From the NCBI RefSeq assembly GCF_001435095.1, contig NZ_AZFC01000012.1:68839-132838 (forward strand): a stretch of 64,000 nucleotides of DNA, written 5' to 3'. Source of the DNA: Levilactobacillus spicheri DSM 15429. Its GTDB lineage: Bacteria > Bacillota > Bacilli > Lactobacillales > Lactobacillaceae. How positions within the stretch are numbered: position 1 is the stretch's first letter; the number at the start of each line of letters is the position of its first letter. Below the pieces are notes generated by a model. That model saw nothing but the letters and a program-made list of their open reading frames with translations, was not told the DNA's origin and did no database searches. Below, one piece after another: positions 25,480 to 33,433 of the stretch. The position numbers and the translations under genes are program-made.

Positions 25480-26001
25480 TTAACTTGCTTGCGAAGGGGC
25501 CAGCTTGCGTTGATGCGTCGCGTGGACGTGCTGGTAAATGGCGACGATGAGGCCGCCGACCAGAATGCCCGCGGCGTTGGCCAGCACGTCGTTGATGTCG
25601 CTGCTGCGATTGATCAACCAGTGATGGGACAAGACGTACTGGGCCGTCTCAATCGTGCCCCCGACGAAGAGGCCGAACAATCCCACGTCCAGCAACGATA
25701 AGCGGGGCAGGAGCCACTTGATCAGCAGCCCCAGGGGTAACGTCAACACAATGTTTTCCATAAAGCCGAGGTTGAACACGTCCAGTTGGGTCAGGTTCAC
25801 GCGCCCGACGCCCACCGGCATGATGTACAACGACGTGCCGTCAAAGGACAGTGGCGTAAAGACGATGGCACTTAAGCCGGTTAAGTAGGCTAAGGTCACC
25901 AGGGCCAGCCAGCGGTGCCGACGATTCGTCATGGTCATGCCAATCATCAAGCCGCTCAGACTCGCCACTAATAAGATGAGTAATAAGGGTTCCCAGCGCA
26001 T
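25480..26001 (-). CDS. VanZ family membrane protein
   Basis: 173 residues with about five membrane helices. VanZ-like features are VFTPLSFDG after helix 2, NIVLTLPLGLLIKWLLP, and FGLFVGGTIETAQYVLSHH followed by RSSDINDVLANAAGILVGGL. The SSDINDVLANAAG segment is the family hallmark. The VanZ prototype raises teicoplanin resistance in enterococci; in lactobacilli its role is unknown. No clear RBS stronger than GGAGG before the ATG is needed; that one is present. Confidence 0.9.
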   Translation of the reverse strand: MRWEPLLLILLVASLSGLMIGMTMTNRRHRWLALVTLAYLTGLSAIVFTPLSFDGTSLYIMPVGVGRVNLTQLDVFNLGFMENIVLTLPLGLLIKWLLPRLSLLDVGLFGLFVGGTIETAQYVLSHHWLINRSSDINDVLANAAGILVGGLIVAIYQHVHATHQRKLAPSQAS

Positions 26002-26190
26002 CTAACCACCTCCACGGTATTTTTGTTAATCAGCGGGTAACTTTTAACATGGCTTCAGCATACCGCCATTCCGCGGTGAGGGGAACCCATCCCCACCCGG
26101 CTTAACCGTTTCTTGGGGCCTTTAGGAAAAACGCAAGGTTGTGTTCAAATAATCGTCACATTTGTTTAGGGCTCACGCGAACGGGATGGA

Positions 26191-26220
26191 AAAGAGCCTG
26201 GGACTTTTGTCCCAGGCTCT
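26191..26220 (-). terminator. terminator of the AI-2E permease gene
   Basis: AGAGCCTGGGA and TCCCAGGCTCT are exact complements, with TTTT on the minus strand. Confidence 0.85.
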
Positions 26221-26229
26221 CATGCTGCA

Positions 26230-27273
26230 TCAAGCAGCGGATTTTTTAGTATGCGTCGCGGCGGGCGTGGTCAGGTTCACGTCAAAGACCTTGAGGAAAA
26301 AGGCCACTAACGGGACCCCCACGATCAACCCCCAGGCACCAAAGATCTGTTCGCTGACGATCAGGGTGATGAAGGTCACGAAGATCGGCAGGTTGGTGGC
26401 GTTGGCCATCAGCCGGGGATGCAGGAAGTACGATTCGAACATGTGAATCAATGCGACCAGCACGAGAACCTCGACCAACCGGAGCAGCCCCCCGGTCACA
26501 AAGGCGATGATCCCCAACGGAATCAAGGAGATCAGCACCCCGGCGACCGGAATCAGCCCCAAGAAGAAGACCATGATGCCCAGAATCAGCAGGCTCGGCA
26601 TCTTCAGAAGCCACAGGCCAAACACCATCAGGATCGTGTTGATGGTGCAGATCAGTAGTTGCGTTTCAATCACGGTCCCGAAGATCTGCACGAAGGTCGC
26701 AATCAGCTGGCCCATCGGCACGAACAGCTTGGCAAAGCGGCTCAGCGTAAACGCGTGCACGAAGCGCTGTAGTTGCGGCTTGGTCAGGTTAAAGATGAAG
26801 CTGAAGAAGAAGGCCAACACGATGGTCTCGACCCCGGAGCTCAACCGGGACAGCTTGCCGATACCGGACGTGAAGATGGCCTTGCCATTGCTGACGACGG
26901 ACGCATTCTGCGACAGGTTGGTCATCAGCTTCTTGGCGGAGCTTTCAAGTTGCGGGTAGGTCTGAATCAGGCGTTCCACCGTGTGGGGCAGGTTCGAGGC
27001 CTCACTGACCAGTGGCGGGATGATCTGGGCAAAGGCCGCGACCAAGATGCCCAAAAAGACTAGGTAGACCAGTAACGTCATCAGCCCGTGCGGCAGGGGC
27101 AAGCGGCGTTCCAATCCCCCGATGGCCGCGTTTCCCAGGTAAATAAAAATAATCGTAAACAACGCTAGGGACAAAAAGCCGCGGGCGAACCAAGCCAGGA
27201 TGATCAGAATGACCAGCGCTAAGTAGTACGCCGTGAGTGGATTTTGCCAGAGTCGTTTTAAACTCGCTAACAT
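26230..27273 (-). CDS. AI-2E family transporter
   Basis: 347 residues with about eight membrane helices. PF01594 features include FFFSFIFNL, FGLWLLKMPSLLILGIMVFFLGLIPVAGVLISLIPLGIIAF and the C-terminal HPRLMANATNLPIFVTFITLIVSEQIFGAWGLIVGVPLVAF region. Family members export autoinducer-2 (TqsA) or act as Na+/H+ antiporters, so the substrate is open. I chose the ATG at 27273 with GGGGAGG six bases upstream, five codons downstream of an alternative TTG. Confidence 0.9.
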   Translation of the reverse strand: MLASLKRLWQNPLTAYYLALVILIILAWFARGFLSLALFTIIFIYLGNAAIGGLERRLPLPHGLMTLLVYLVFLGILVAAFAQIIPPLVSEASNLPHTVERLIQTYPQLESSAKKLMTNLSQNASVVSNGKAIFTSGIGKLSRLSSGVETIVLAFFFSFIFNLTKPQLQRFVHAFTLSRFAKLFVPMGQLIATFVQIFGTVIETQLLICTINTILMVFGLWLLKMPSLLILGIMVFFLGLIPVAGVLISLIPLGIIAFVTGGLLRLVEVLVLVALIHMFESYFLHPRLMANATNLPIFVTFITLIVSEQIFGAWGLIVGVPLVAFFLKVFDVNLTTPAATHTKKSAA

Positions 27274-27405
27274 AAAGAACCTCCCCAAAAGAATGTTATA
27301 TTCAGTCTACGCTAGGTCCATCCGCTTGTAAAATGGTTAAAGACTTCGATAACGGGTGCCGATGTTCTAAGCGTGTTCTTTAATGCTGATTAGCATTGCC
27401 GCGGA

Positions 27406-27420
27406 TGTAAGCGCTATAAT
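27406..27420 (+). promoter_or_regulatory. TATAAT -10 overlapped by a cre-like site
   Basis: TGTAAGCGCTATAA resembles the CcpA cre consensus TGWNANCGNTNWCA except near its end, and it covers the -10 TATAAT at 27415-27420. This suggests carbon catabolite repression of the following dehydrogenase. A TGCT-GATT-AGCA dyad lies just upstream. Confidence 0.5.
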
Positions 27421-27451
27421 TAACCTATCCAAACCAAAGGAGTGATGATAG

Positions 27452-28468
27452 ATGCGTGGCGTTATTTATGAAGGGATTCATGATATTCAGGTTAAAGAAC
27501 TTCCTATTCCGCGTGCTGGTGAACATGATATTGTAATTCAAGTCATGCGAAACGGCATTTGTGGTTCCGATTTGCATGCATATAATCTCGGTGGGGATGA
27601 AATTGGTATTCTTAAAGGGGCGGCTATCGGCCACGAATTTGTTGGCGTTGTCACAGAAGTTGGCACTGCCGTTACCGATATTGTGACGGGAGATCACGTT
27701 TTCGTTAATCCTAGTTTGGCAAAGGGCAGTACTAGTCAACTAGCAATGGCGGGTGGCCTATCACAGTACAACTTAATTCAGGACGCTCGTTTGAACTGGA
27801 ATGTCTTCAAGTTACCCAAGAGTTTGAGCTTTGACCGGGCTGTCGTCACCGAGCCCTACGCCGTCGGTATCCATGGAAAAAACTTGCTCCATCCTCAGGC
27901 CGGTCAAAACTTCGTTGTATTCGGTGCTGGTCCGGTTGGCTTAGCTAGTGCCTCTGGACTGTTGGAACAAAACATTCCGGACGTTGTTGTTATTGACATT
28001 GATGATCAACGGTTAGCCTTTGCTAAAAAGCTGGGCGCTCACGTCATCAATCCCAAATCCGAGGATTTACATACCGCCTTAATTAAACGATTTGGAACGG
28101 GTCACGGTCTTATGGATAATGATCGGGTCAACGTTGATGCCTATATTGACTGTGTGGGAATCCCAGAATACATGACTGACTTTATCAATTGGGGAAAGTT
28201 TGGAGCTAAATTTGTGGTCGTTGCTTTAGGCGCAAGTCCAGTAACCTATAAGCCACAATTTCTGGCAATGAACGAGCTGAGCTTTATCGGTTCCGCTATT
28301 TACACCGCAACCGATATTAAAGAAGCTATTCAAAACATCTCAAAACCAAGCAATCATTTTCCTGAAATAGTTTCAGCTCACTATCCGCTTGAAAAGGCCC
28401 AAGAAGCGTTTGAGCGGGCCAATACGGACAAAGAGGCCGTTAAAGTCATCATTGATGTTAATGATTAA
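27452..28468 (+). CDS. medium-chain (sugar/polyol-type) dehydrogenase without structural zinc site
   Basis: 338 residues. Catalytic zinc ligands are in NGICGSDLHAYN and IGHEFVG; Rossmann motif GAGPVGLASASGLL. The lobe that usually holds four structural-zinc cysteines reads VNPSLAKGSTSQLAMAGG, with none. Similar to threonine/idonate-type dehydrogenases; substrate unknown. Base composition is clearly lower in GC than its neighbours and codon use differs, suggesting recent acquisition. RBS AAAGGAG precedes the ATG. The cre-like site at its promoter fits a carbon-source role. Confidence 0.87.
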   Translation: MRGVIYEGIHDIQVKELPIPRAGEHDIVIQVMRNGICGSDLHAYNLGGDEIGILKGAAIGHEFVGVVTEVGTAVTDIVTGDHVFVNPSLAKGSTSQLAMAGGLSQYNLIQDARLNWNVFKLPKSLSFDRAVVTEPYAVGIHGKNLLHPQAGQNFVVFGAGPVGLASASGLLEQNIPDVVVIDIDDQRLAFAKKLGAHVINPKSEDLHTALIKRFGTGHGLMDNDRVNVDAYIDCVGIPEYMTDFINWGKFGAKFVVVALGASPVTYKPQFLAMNELSFIGSAIYTATDIKEAIQNISKPSNHFPEIVSAHYPLEKAQEAFERANTDKEAVKVIIDVND

Positions 28469-28545
28469 TGAATATCAAAAAGAGCAATGTTGTTGGCTAG
28501 AAAACTGAATACATTCCCAGCAACCAATGCCTCTTGATTGAATTT

Positions 28546-28581
28546 AAAAACTCCCCACCATTGCAAAGGTAGGGAGTTTTT
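28546..28581. terminator. bidirectional terminator
   Basis: AAAAACTCCC and GGGAGTTTTT outer arms, between the dehydrogenase and the convergent HIT-like gene. Confidence 0.85.
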
Positions 28582-28583
28582 GA

Positions 28584-29066
28584 TTAATTAGCGGTTAGCG
28601 ATTGCTCCAAATATGCTGTTAATTCTTGGCGTAGCTTAGCATGTTTCGCTGGTTGATAGGCTGTTGCGGAATCTTGCCAGCTAGCCGGTGGATATTGCCA
28701 AACTGGCATTTTACGACGTTGGTCCGGTTCCCAAGCATACCGGGGAAAGATATGGGCGTGGAGAAAGTCATCCGTGTTTCCCAAAATATCATAATTGATT
28801 CGCTGAGCATGGCAAACGGCAAGTTGGGCATCGCCCACTAGTGCCATGCTGGTGAGAAAGTCCGCCCGTTCCGAGAATGACAACTCATTTAACGACCCCA
28901 CGACTCTTTTGGGCAATAACACACAATAGCCCGGTAGAAATTGAACATCACCCATGGCCACAAACCCACCGGGAAGTTCCGTCATCACCATCGGGTTCGT
29001 GCCCGCCATGGCACTTTCAATCCGGTAAACTCGCCAATTCAATGCCTTATTCACCTCGTACTTCAC
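28584..29066 (-). CDS. HIT-superfamily protein (diadenosine tetraphosphate hydrolase-like)
   Basis: 160 residues. The histidine triad region reads DFLHAHIFPRYAWEP, giving HxHxxP instead of the classical HxHxH. Upstream segments GFVAMGDVQFLPGYCVLLPKR and NYDILGNTDDFLHAH match HIT-like nucleotide hydrolases of lactobacilli. The GTG start overlaps the upstream cytidine deaminase gene by 20 bases, so translation is probably coupled; a second in-frame GTG five codons in is an alternative. It forms a three-gene minus-strand unit with a deaminase and an acetyltransferase. Confidence 0.8.
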   Translation of the reverse strand: MKYEVNKALNWRVYRIESAMAGTNPMVMTELPGGFVAMGDVQFLPGYCVLLPKRVVGSLNELSFSERADFLTSMALVGDAQLAVCHAQRINYDILGNTDDFLHAHIFPRYAWEPDQRRKMPVWQYPPASWQDSATAYQPAKHAKLRQELTAYLEQSLTAN

Positions 29067-29478
29067 CCGTTTTCACGCTGCCCCACCAGTTGGGGAAGAT
29101 TTCGCCTAACGTCACGGTTTTCCGTTGCGCGTAATCAACCATGATCTCCGTCTGGGCGTTGTTCGCGGAGAATTCCATCAGGGTTTCCCGGCAAACGCCG
29201 CAGGGCATGCCGCCCATACCGGTGGGGGCGGCATCCCGAAAGGCAATAATCCGCTGGACCTCGGTCTCACCACTGGTGGTGTACATGTTCAAGAGGGCGA
29301 CCCGTTCGGCGCATAAGTTCAGGGTCCCGCATAGGCCTTCAATACAAAAGCCCGTGTAGATGGCGCCAGACTTGCTTTGCAGGGCACAAACCACGTTGTG
29401 TGCATAAATGAACGCATTCACTTCTTCCGGGTGGTACAGGGGCTTGGCGGCGGTATACAGTTGTTCCCAAATATCCAT
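29047..29478 (-). CDS. cytidine deaminase family protein
   Basis: 143 residues. Zinc-binding and catalytic motifs are CAERVA (Cys, catalytic Glu) and PCGVCRE (two Cys). The typical CDA N-terminus with tyrosine in IYTGFCIE and NLCAER layout is present. It would hydrolytically deaminate (deoxy)cytidine or a related nucleoside for salvage; blasticidin-S-deaminase-like members have similar motifs, so specificity is uncertain. RBS AAGGAGAA lies upstream of the ATG. It overlaps the downstream HIT-like gene. Confidence 0.88.
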   Translation of the reverse strand: MDIWEQLYTAAKPLYHPEEVNAFIYAHNVVCALQSKSGAIYTGFCIEGLCGTLNLCAERVALLNMYTTSGETEVQRIIAFRDAAPTGMGGMPCGVCRETLMEFSANNAQTEIMVDYAQRKTVTLGEIFPNWWGSVKTGEVRGE

Positions 29479-29491
29479 ATGTCAGTTCTCC

Positions 29492-29971
29492 TTAAGGGGT
29501 AATGTTTTTTTCTAACCGGTACAGGCCCTCGGCATCCGGCTGGGTCTGGGGATGCTTGAGATGGTACCCGAACCGTTCGTAGAAGGGCCGGGCGGTAATC
29601 GACGCCGGAATCTCGATACGCCGGGCCCGTTGCGCGTAATCGTCGTGTTCCAACGTGGTGATGATCAACCGACCAATACCGCGTCCCTGATAGGCCGGGG
29701 CGACAAAAATTGAGAAGAAACTCATTTCAGTCGTGCTGCCCCAATACGGGCCAATTGCGCCGGTCCCGACAATTTGGTCGTGATCACAGAAAACGTAAAA
29801 ATGGGTGTGCTGGGCGCGCTGGCTAAAGGCGGCCGGCGTCAATCGGTGAATCAACCGATCCAAGTAGTCCGATGAATAGTCTGCGGCATTCGTCGTCCGT
29901 AACGTCTGAGCGACCAGTGCCGCTACCGCAGGCGCATCGGCGGGTTGAAACCGACGAATCGTGATTGTCAT
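29492..29971 (-). CDS. GNAT family N-acetyltransferase
   Basis: 159 residues. The acetyl-CoA pyrophosphate-binding loop is in VAPAYQGRGIGRLIITTLE, followed by the ITARPFYERFGYHLK motif, both GNAT hallmarks. The acceptor substrate is unknown. I chose the ATG at 29971 with GGAGG six bases upstream. It is 13 bases ahead of the cytidine deaminase gene, forming one operon. Confidence 0.9.
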   Translation of the reverse strand: MTITIRRFQPADAPAVAALVAQTLRTTNAADYSSDYLDRLIHRLTPAAFSQRAQHTHFYVFCDHDQIVGTGAIGPYWGSTTEMSFFSIFVAPAYQGRGIGRLIITTLEHDDYAQRARRIEIPASITARPFYERFGYHLKHPQTQPDAEGLYRLEKNITP

Positions 29972-30418
29972 AAGCAACCTCCTTCAAAATAAATAAATTT
30001 TAATCGTTTTCTAATTCTATCTTAATTTTAATAATCGCACAAGGCCACCTGAATCAGTACTGTAGAAAGTTGGCAATCTGGTGGCCCCTATAGGCGGGGG
30101 GTTCCGGCATGTCCGCCCGTAGCCAAGTGATGGATATGTTGATCACGGTTCCGAAAAGAAGGCAACGTAGCAGGCCCGTCGTAACGGACCGGTCACCGGG
30201 AGGCGTTGGTGGAGGCAACGGTTCCGATAGCCAACCCTTAAGGCCTTACCTGATACCCCCAGATGGGACGTCCGTTTTTTTGACTTATGATTGTCAAACC
30301 TCACTGATGAGGGGAGAATAGACCTATTCCATTCTTTTGAGTTCATCATTTTTGGCAAACAGGACAGACACCTGTCGTGTTTCACTTGTTAGACTAAATC
30401 GTTGTAAGGAGTTTGTTC
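29972..30418. other. 447-base gap with several stem-loops
   Basis: AT-rich divergent promoter segment up to about 30040, then a GC-rich structured block (see candidate RNA) and, at the right end, the WYL regulator promoter zone. No protein-like frame is convincing. Confidence 0.5.
30040..30283 (+). ncRNA. candidate structured RNA ending in a T-run
   Basis: GGCCACC (30043-30049) pairs with GGTGGCC (30080-30086). GGCGG (30093-30097) pairs with CCGCC (30113-30117). GTTGG and CCAAC pair further on, and AACGGAC can pair with GTCCGTT just before seven T residues. The density of stems is unlike neighbouring intergenic DNA. It matches no RNA family I can name. It could also be a decayed mobile element. 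Confidence 0.3.
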
Positions 30419-31333
30419 ATGAAATTAGAAAGATTGATTGGGATCTTAGCGGTGCTACTCCAGGAAAAACACGTGACTGCACCGCAACTGGCCCAAAAAT
30501 TCGAAGTGTCTCGTCGAACCATCAACCGTGACATCGTGGCCTTGGCACAGGCTGGCATTCCGCTTTACACCACACAAGGTGTTGGCGGGGGCATTCAAAT
30601 CATGGATGATTACCGCCTGGACCGGACCGCGCTGACCTCCCGCGATATGCAAAGTATCTTGACTGGCTTGCGTAGTCTGGACAGTGTCAGTGGCAGCCAT
30701 CATTATCGTCAATTGATGGAGAAGCTCCAGTCAGGGTCGTCCGACTTTGTAAGTGGACGGGACTACATGCTGATTGACTTGGCGTCCTGGTACAAACGAA
30801 CGTTGGTACCCAAAATGGCCAGTCTTCAGGCCGCCATCGAGGGGCATCATCCGCTGACTTTCAACTACACGTCGCAACATGGCGATAGTGTCAAAGTGGT
30901 TGAGCCGTATTACCTGGTCTTCAAGTGGTCCAGCTGGTATCTGTGGGCATGGCGAAAAAGTGACCAAGCCTGGCGGTTATACAAAGTCAACCGCATGGGT
31001 CAACCAACCGCCGCAACCACAACTTTCACGCCACGACCGGTCCTGGATCCGACCACGGTATTGACCCACATCACGACCAACACCGTTCAGGTTCGAGCGC
31101 TCTTTACGGCGGCTGTGAAGTGGCGGGTCGTTGAAGAATTTGGTCCTGAACAAGTGACGTTACAGGCAGATGGCCGTTGGTTGCTGGTCGGTGGTTATAG
31201 TGACCTTGAGCACCTGATTCAGTGGCTACTAACGTTTGGTTCCCAGGCTGAGGTTTTAGAACCAGTCGCCGCACGTCAGGCCTTATACCAACAAGCCCAA
31301 GCACTGATGGCACTTTACCGGCCAACCGACTAA
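30419..31333 (+). CDS. YafY-type HTH/WYL domain transcriptional regulator
   Basis: 304 residues. The DeoR-like N-terminal helix-turn-helix reads VTAPQLAQKFEVSRRTINRDIVALAQAGIPLYTTQGVGGG. A WYL domain in the centre carries SSWYLWAWRKSDQAWRLYKVNRM, and a C-terminal WCX extension follows. Such proteins sense small ligands or nucleic acids and often regulate a neighbour. I chose ATG at 30419 with AAGGAG upstream. The MATE efflux gene follows in the same direction 80 bases on and is the likely target. Confidence 0.9.
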   Translation: MKLERLIGILAVLLQEKHVTAPQLAQKFEVSRRTINRDIVALAQAGIPLYTTQGVGGGIQIMDDYRLDRTALTSRDMQSILTGLRSLDSVSGSHHYRQLMEKLQSGSSDFVSGRDYMLIDLASWYKRTLVPKMASLQAAIEGHHPLTFNYTSQHGDSVKVVEPYYLVFKWSSWYLWAWRKSDQAWRLYKVNRMGQPTAATTTFTPRPVLDPTTVLTHITTNTVQVRALFTAAVKWRVVEEFGPEQVTLQADGRWLLVGGYSDLEHLIQWLLTFGSQAEVLEPVAARQALYQQAQALMALYRPTD

Positions 31334-31413
31334 AGCACTCGCAAGCTACGGGCATGATTTCACTGGCACTCCTTACATCCATCGATTGATTATCCCAAAG
31401 GAGTTCTCGTTTA

Positions 31414-32799
31414 ATGCCTAAAAATGATCTCAGACACGACCACATGCCGCAACTGGTCCTTCGACTAGCGCTGCCGACCATGTTGGCCCAATTTGTCAAT
31501 GTTCTCTACAGTATCGTGGACCGGATGTTTATCGGCCACATTCCCCATCTGGGCACCGCGGCTTTAGCTGGTGTTGGCGTGTGTGGTCCCATCATTGCCG
31601 TTTTATATTCGTTTGCCTACTTGATTGGTCAGGGGGGCACTCCGCTAATGGCAATGGCCCTGGGGGCGAAAAAGTCTGGCGAAGCCACCGCCATTCTAAG
31701 TACCTGCTACCGCCTGCTTTTACTGTTAGGCGGCATCTTAACCGTTCTTTTTTGGGGTTGGGAGCGTCACTTTCTCTGGTGGTTCGGTGTGAGCGCCCGC
31801 ACGTTGCCATACGCCATGACGTTTTTAACAATCTATATTGGCGGCACCACATTTGCGCTACTCTCCGGTGGCCTGAACAGCTTTCTGATTGCTCAGGGGC
31901 GGGCTGGTTTAGGTGTGGGAACCGTCCTGATTGGTGCACTGCTCAACGTCTCACTGGACCCGATCCTAATTTTCTGTCTCGGTTGGGGTGTAGCCGGAGC
32001 GGCCATTTCCACCGTCATTTCTCAGGTAGTCTCCAGCGGTTTTGCCATCTACTGCTTACGGCACCTCGATTTACCGGTGACCCTTACTTGGGGCCGTTGG
32101 CGTCCCGACCTCTGTCGCCAGATTCTCACGTTAGGTCTGGCCCCGTTTTTGACGTATGCGCTAGATAGCAGTCTGCTCATTTTACTCAACGCAACCCTCC
32201 AACGAACGGGCGGACCGGGAGAAGGTGACCTGTTGGTGACCTGTGCGACCATTGTACAAAGTTACATGCTCCTGATTACATCTCCACTTAGCGGCATCAC
32301 GTTAGGGTGTCAGGGCATCGTTAGCTTTAATCTGGGCGCACGCAATGCCCCCCGGGTGCGGCAAGCATTGTGGTGGGTCTACCTAGTATGCTTGGGGTTC
32401 TGTACCATAATGGGTCTGATCACGTTACTGGCAACGCCGTTATTTACTCATCTATTTACCACCGATCCGACGATTCTGCACCGCAGTGTCCCATATATTA
32501 AGCTTTATTCAGCCGGGGTCCTTTGTATGGCGGCTCAGTGGACGGTGACCGATATGGGAACGGCCTTGGGAAAGATGAAAATGGCGTTGACCTGTTCTCT
32601 GATTCGTAAGGGAATTTACGTGCTGGGCGTGCTAGGGCTGCCCAGACTGATTCGTCCGGATGCTGCATTTGCCGCGCAACCCCTGTGTGATGTTGTGGCA
32701 TCGGTCGTATCGTTACTTGTTTTTTGGCAGGTGGTTCCACGCCTGCTGAAACAACCGGGGGTAAACGGGACTGGAGCTAGTAAACAAGTTAGTATTTAG
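31414..32799 (+). CDS. MATE family efflux transporter
   Basis: 461 residues with 12 predicted helices in two MatE repeats. Diagnostic segments are LALPTMLAQFVNVLYSIVDRMFIGHIP at the N-terminus, GQGGTPLMAMALGAKKSGEA, and GCQGIVSFNLGARNAPRVRQAL in the second repeat. It exports cationic drugs or metabolites using Na+ or H+. AAAGGAG precedes the ATG. It probably belongs to the regulon of the preceding WYL protein. GC is slightly lower than the core. Confidence 0.92.
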   Translation: MPKNDLRHDHMPQLVLRLALPTMLAQFVNVLYSIVDRMFIGHIPHLGTAALAGVGVCGPIIAVLYSFAYLIGQGGTPLMAMALGAKKSGEATAILSTCYRLLLLLGGILTVLFWGWERHFLWWFGVSARTLPYAMTFLTIYIGGTTFALLSGGLNSFLIAQGRAGLGVGTVLIGALLNVSLDPILIFCLGWGVAGAAISTVISQVVSSGFAIYCLRHLDLPVTLTWGRWRPDLCRQILTLGLAPFLTYALDSSLLILLNATLQRTGGPGEGDLLVTCATIVQSYMLLITSPLSGITLGCQGIVSFNLGARNAPRVRQALWWVYLVCLGFCTIMGLITLLATPLFTHLFTTDPTILHRSVPYIKLYSAGVLCMAAQWTVTDMGTALGKMKMALTCSLIRKGIYVLGVLGLPRLIRPDAAFAAQPLCDVVASVVSLLVFWQVVPRLLKQPGVNGTGASKQVSI

Positions 32800-32935
32800 C
32801 ATTATTAACTTTTTGAAGGATCACTGTCTAGTGAACTGGGCGGTGGCCTTTTGGCTTGAATTCTAACATTTTCAGGAAGTTTTTCCCTATGACTATCAGA
32901 CTAAGTTTCAGACCAAACTGGCAGTTGAACGTCAA

Positions 32936-33217
32936 ATGGGACATCAAATTATTTTATGCTGTACCACGACCAACGCCCACTATCTGGTCATGAACGATGG
33001 CCATCTCGTCGCGCTTCAACGAATCACATCCGCGATGGTCGTGTCACTGGGGACGTGCCTGGCCGAATTTTACGCAAGGGTTCAGCCATTTTCGGGAATC
33101 AAATGGCAACGGCATCCGTTCGAACGACTACAGACAACCATTGACCAGCTTACTGACCTCAGCTTCCGCCAATGTGCCGAAGAAATACTAACCAACGTTG
33201 CTCAGTTTCATTTGTAA
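32936..33217 (+). CDS. unrecognised 93-codon frame, possibly a gene remnant
   Basis: The frame is open from a TAA near 32866, and the segment before the ATG (EVFPYDYQTKFQTKLAVERQ) reads like protein continuous with the rest, so the real N-terminus may be lost. No RBS precedes the ATG. No domain recognised. It lies between the MATE and Bcr/CflA genes with no terminator on either side, beside another short LysR-like fragment. I consider a decayed gene most likely. Confidence 0.3.
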   Translation: MGHQIILCCTTTNAHYLVMNDGHLVALQRITSAMVVSLGTCLAEFYARVQPFSGIKWQRHPFERLQTTIDQLTDLSFRQCAEEILTNVAQFHL

Positions 33218-33288
33218 TTCGGTATCATGCGCGTGTCTTCTCAGAGGAGTGCAACTTTCCCCGACAATCTAAAATTCTTTACATGATT

Positions 33289-33317
33289 TTGACAAATTCC
33301 CCGCTTTCCCGTAACAT
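33289..33317 (+). promoter_or_regulatory. promoter of the Bcr/CflA efflux gene
   Basis: TTGACA, exactly 17 bases, TAACAT, giving a leader of about 110 bases. Confidence 0.65.
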
Positions 33318-33321
33318 GAAT

Positions 33322-33335
33322 CCTCAGAAATGAGG
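33322..33335 (+). promoter_or_regulatory. GAAA-tetraloop hairpin over the leader-ORF RBS
   Basis: CCTCA-GAAA-TGAGG is a perfect short hairpin; its right arm is part of the GAGGTGA ribosome binding site of the 22-codon frame that follows. Confidence 0.5.
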
Positions 33336-33344
33336 TGACGACAC

Positions 33345-33413
33345 ATGGACTATTTTCAAATCCTGGTGTGTGTAGCCGTAGACGGTCAAGGACGTTTTTC
33401 CCCAAATTCTTAA
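33345..33413 (+). CDS. 22-codon leader ORF or LysR N-terminal remnant
   Basis: ATG with GAGGTGA upstream, coding MDYFQILVCVAVDGQ and seven further residues. The first residues resemble the start of LysR proteins (MDYFQIL), so it may be a truncated regulator gene. Its position between a good promoter and an efflux gene, with an occluding hairpin on its RBS, also fits a regulatory leader peptide. The data do not decide. Confidence 0.35.
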   Translation: MDYFQILVCVAVDGQGRFSPNS

Positions 33414-33433
33414 ACTTATAGGAGAAAAGCATC

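Noticed and set aside
30109-30321. 70-codon frame in the structured gap
   Set aside because: Arg/Pro/Gly-rich nonsense-like product; the base pattern is better explained by stem-loops.
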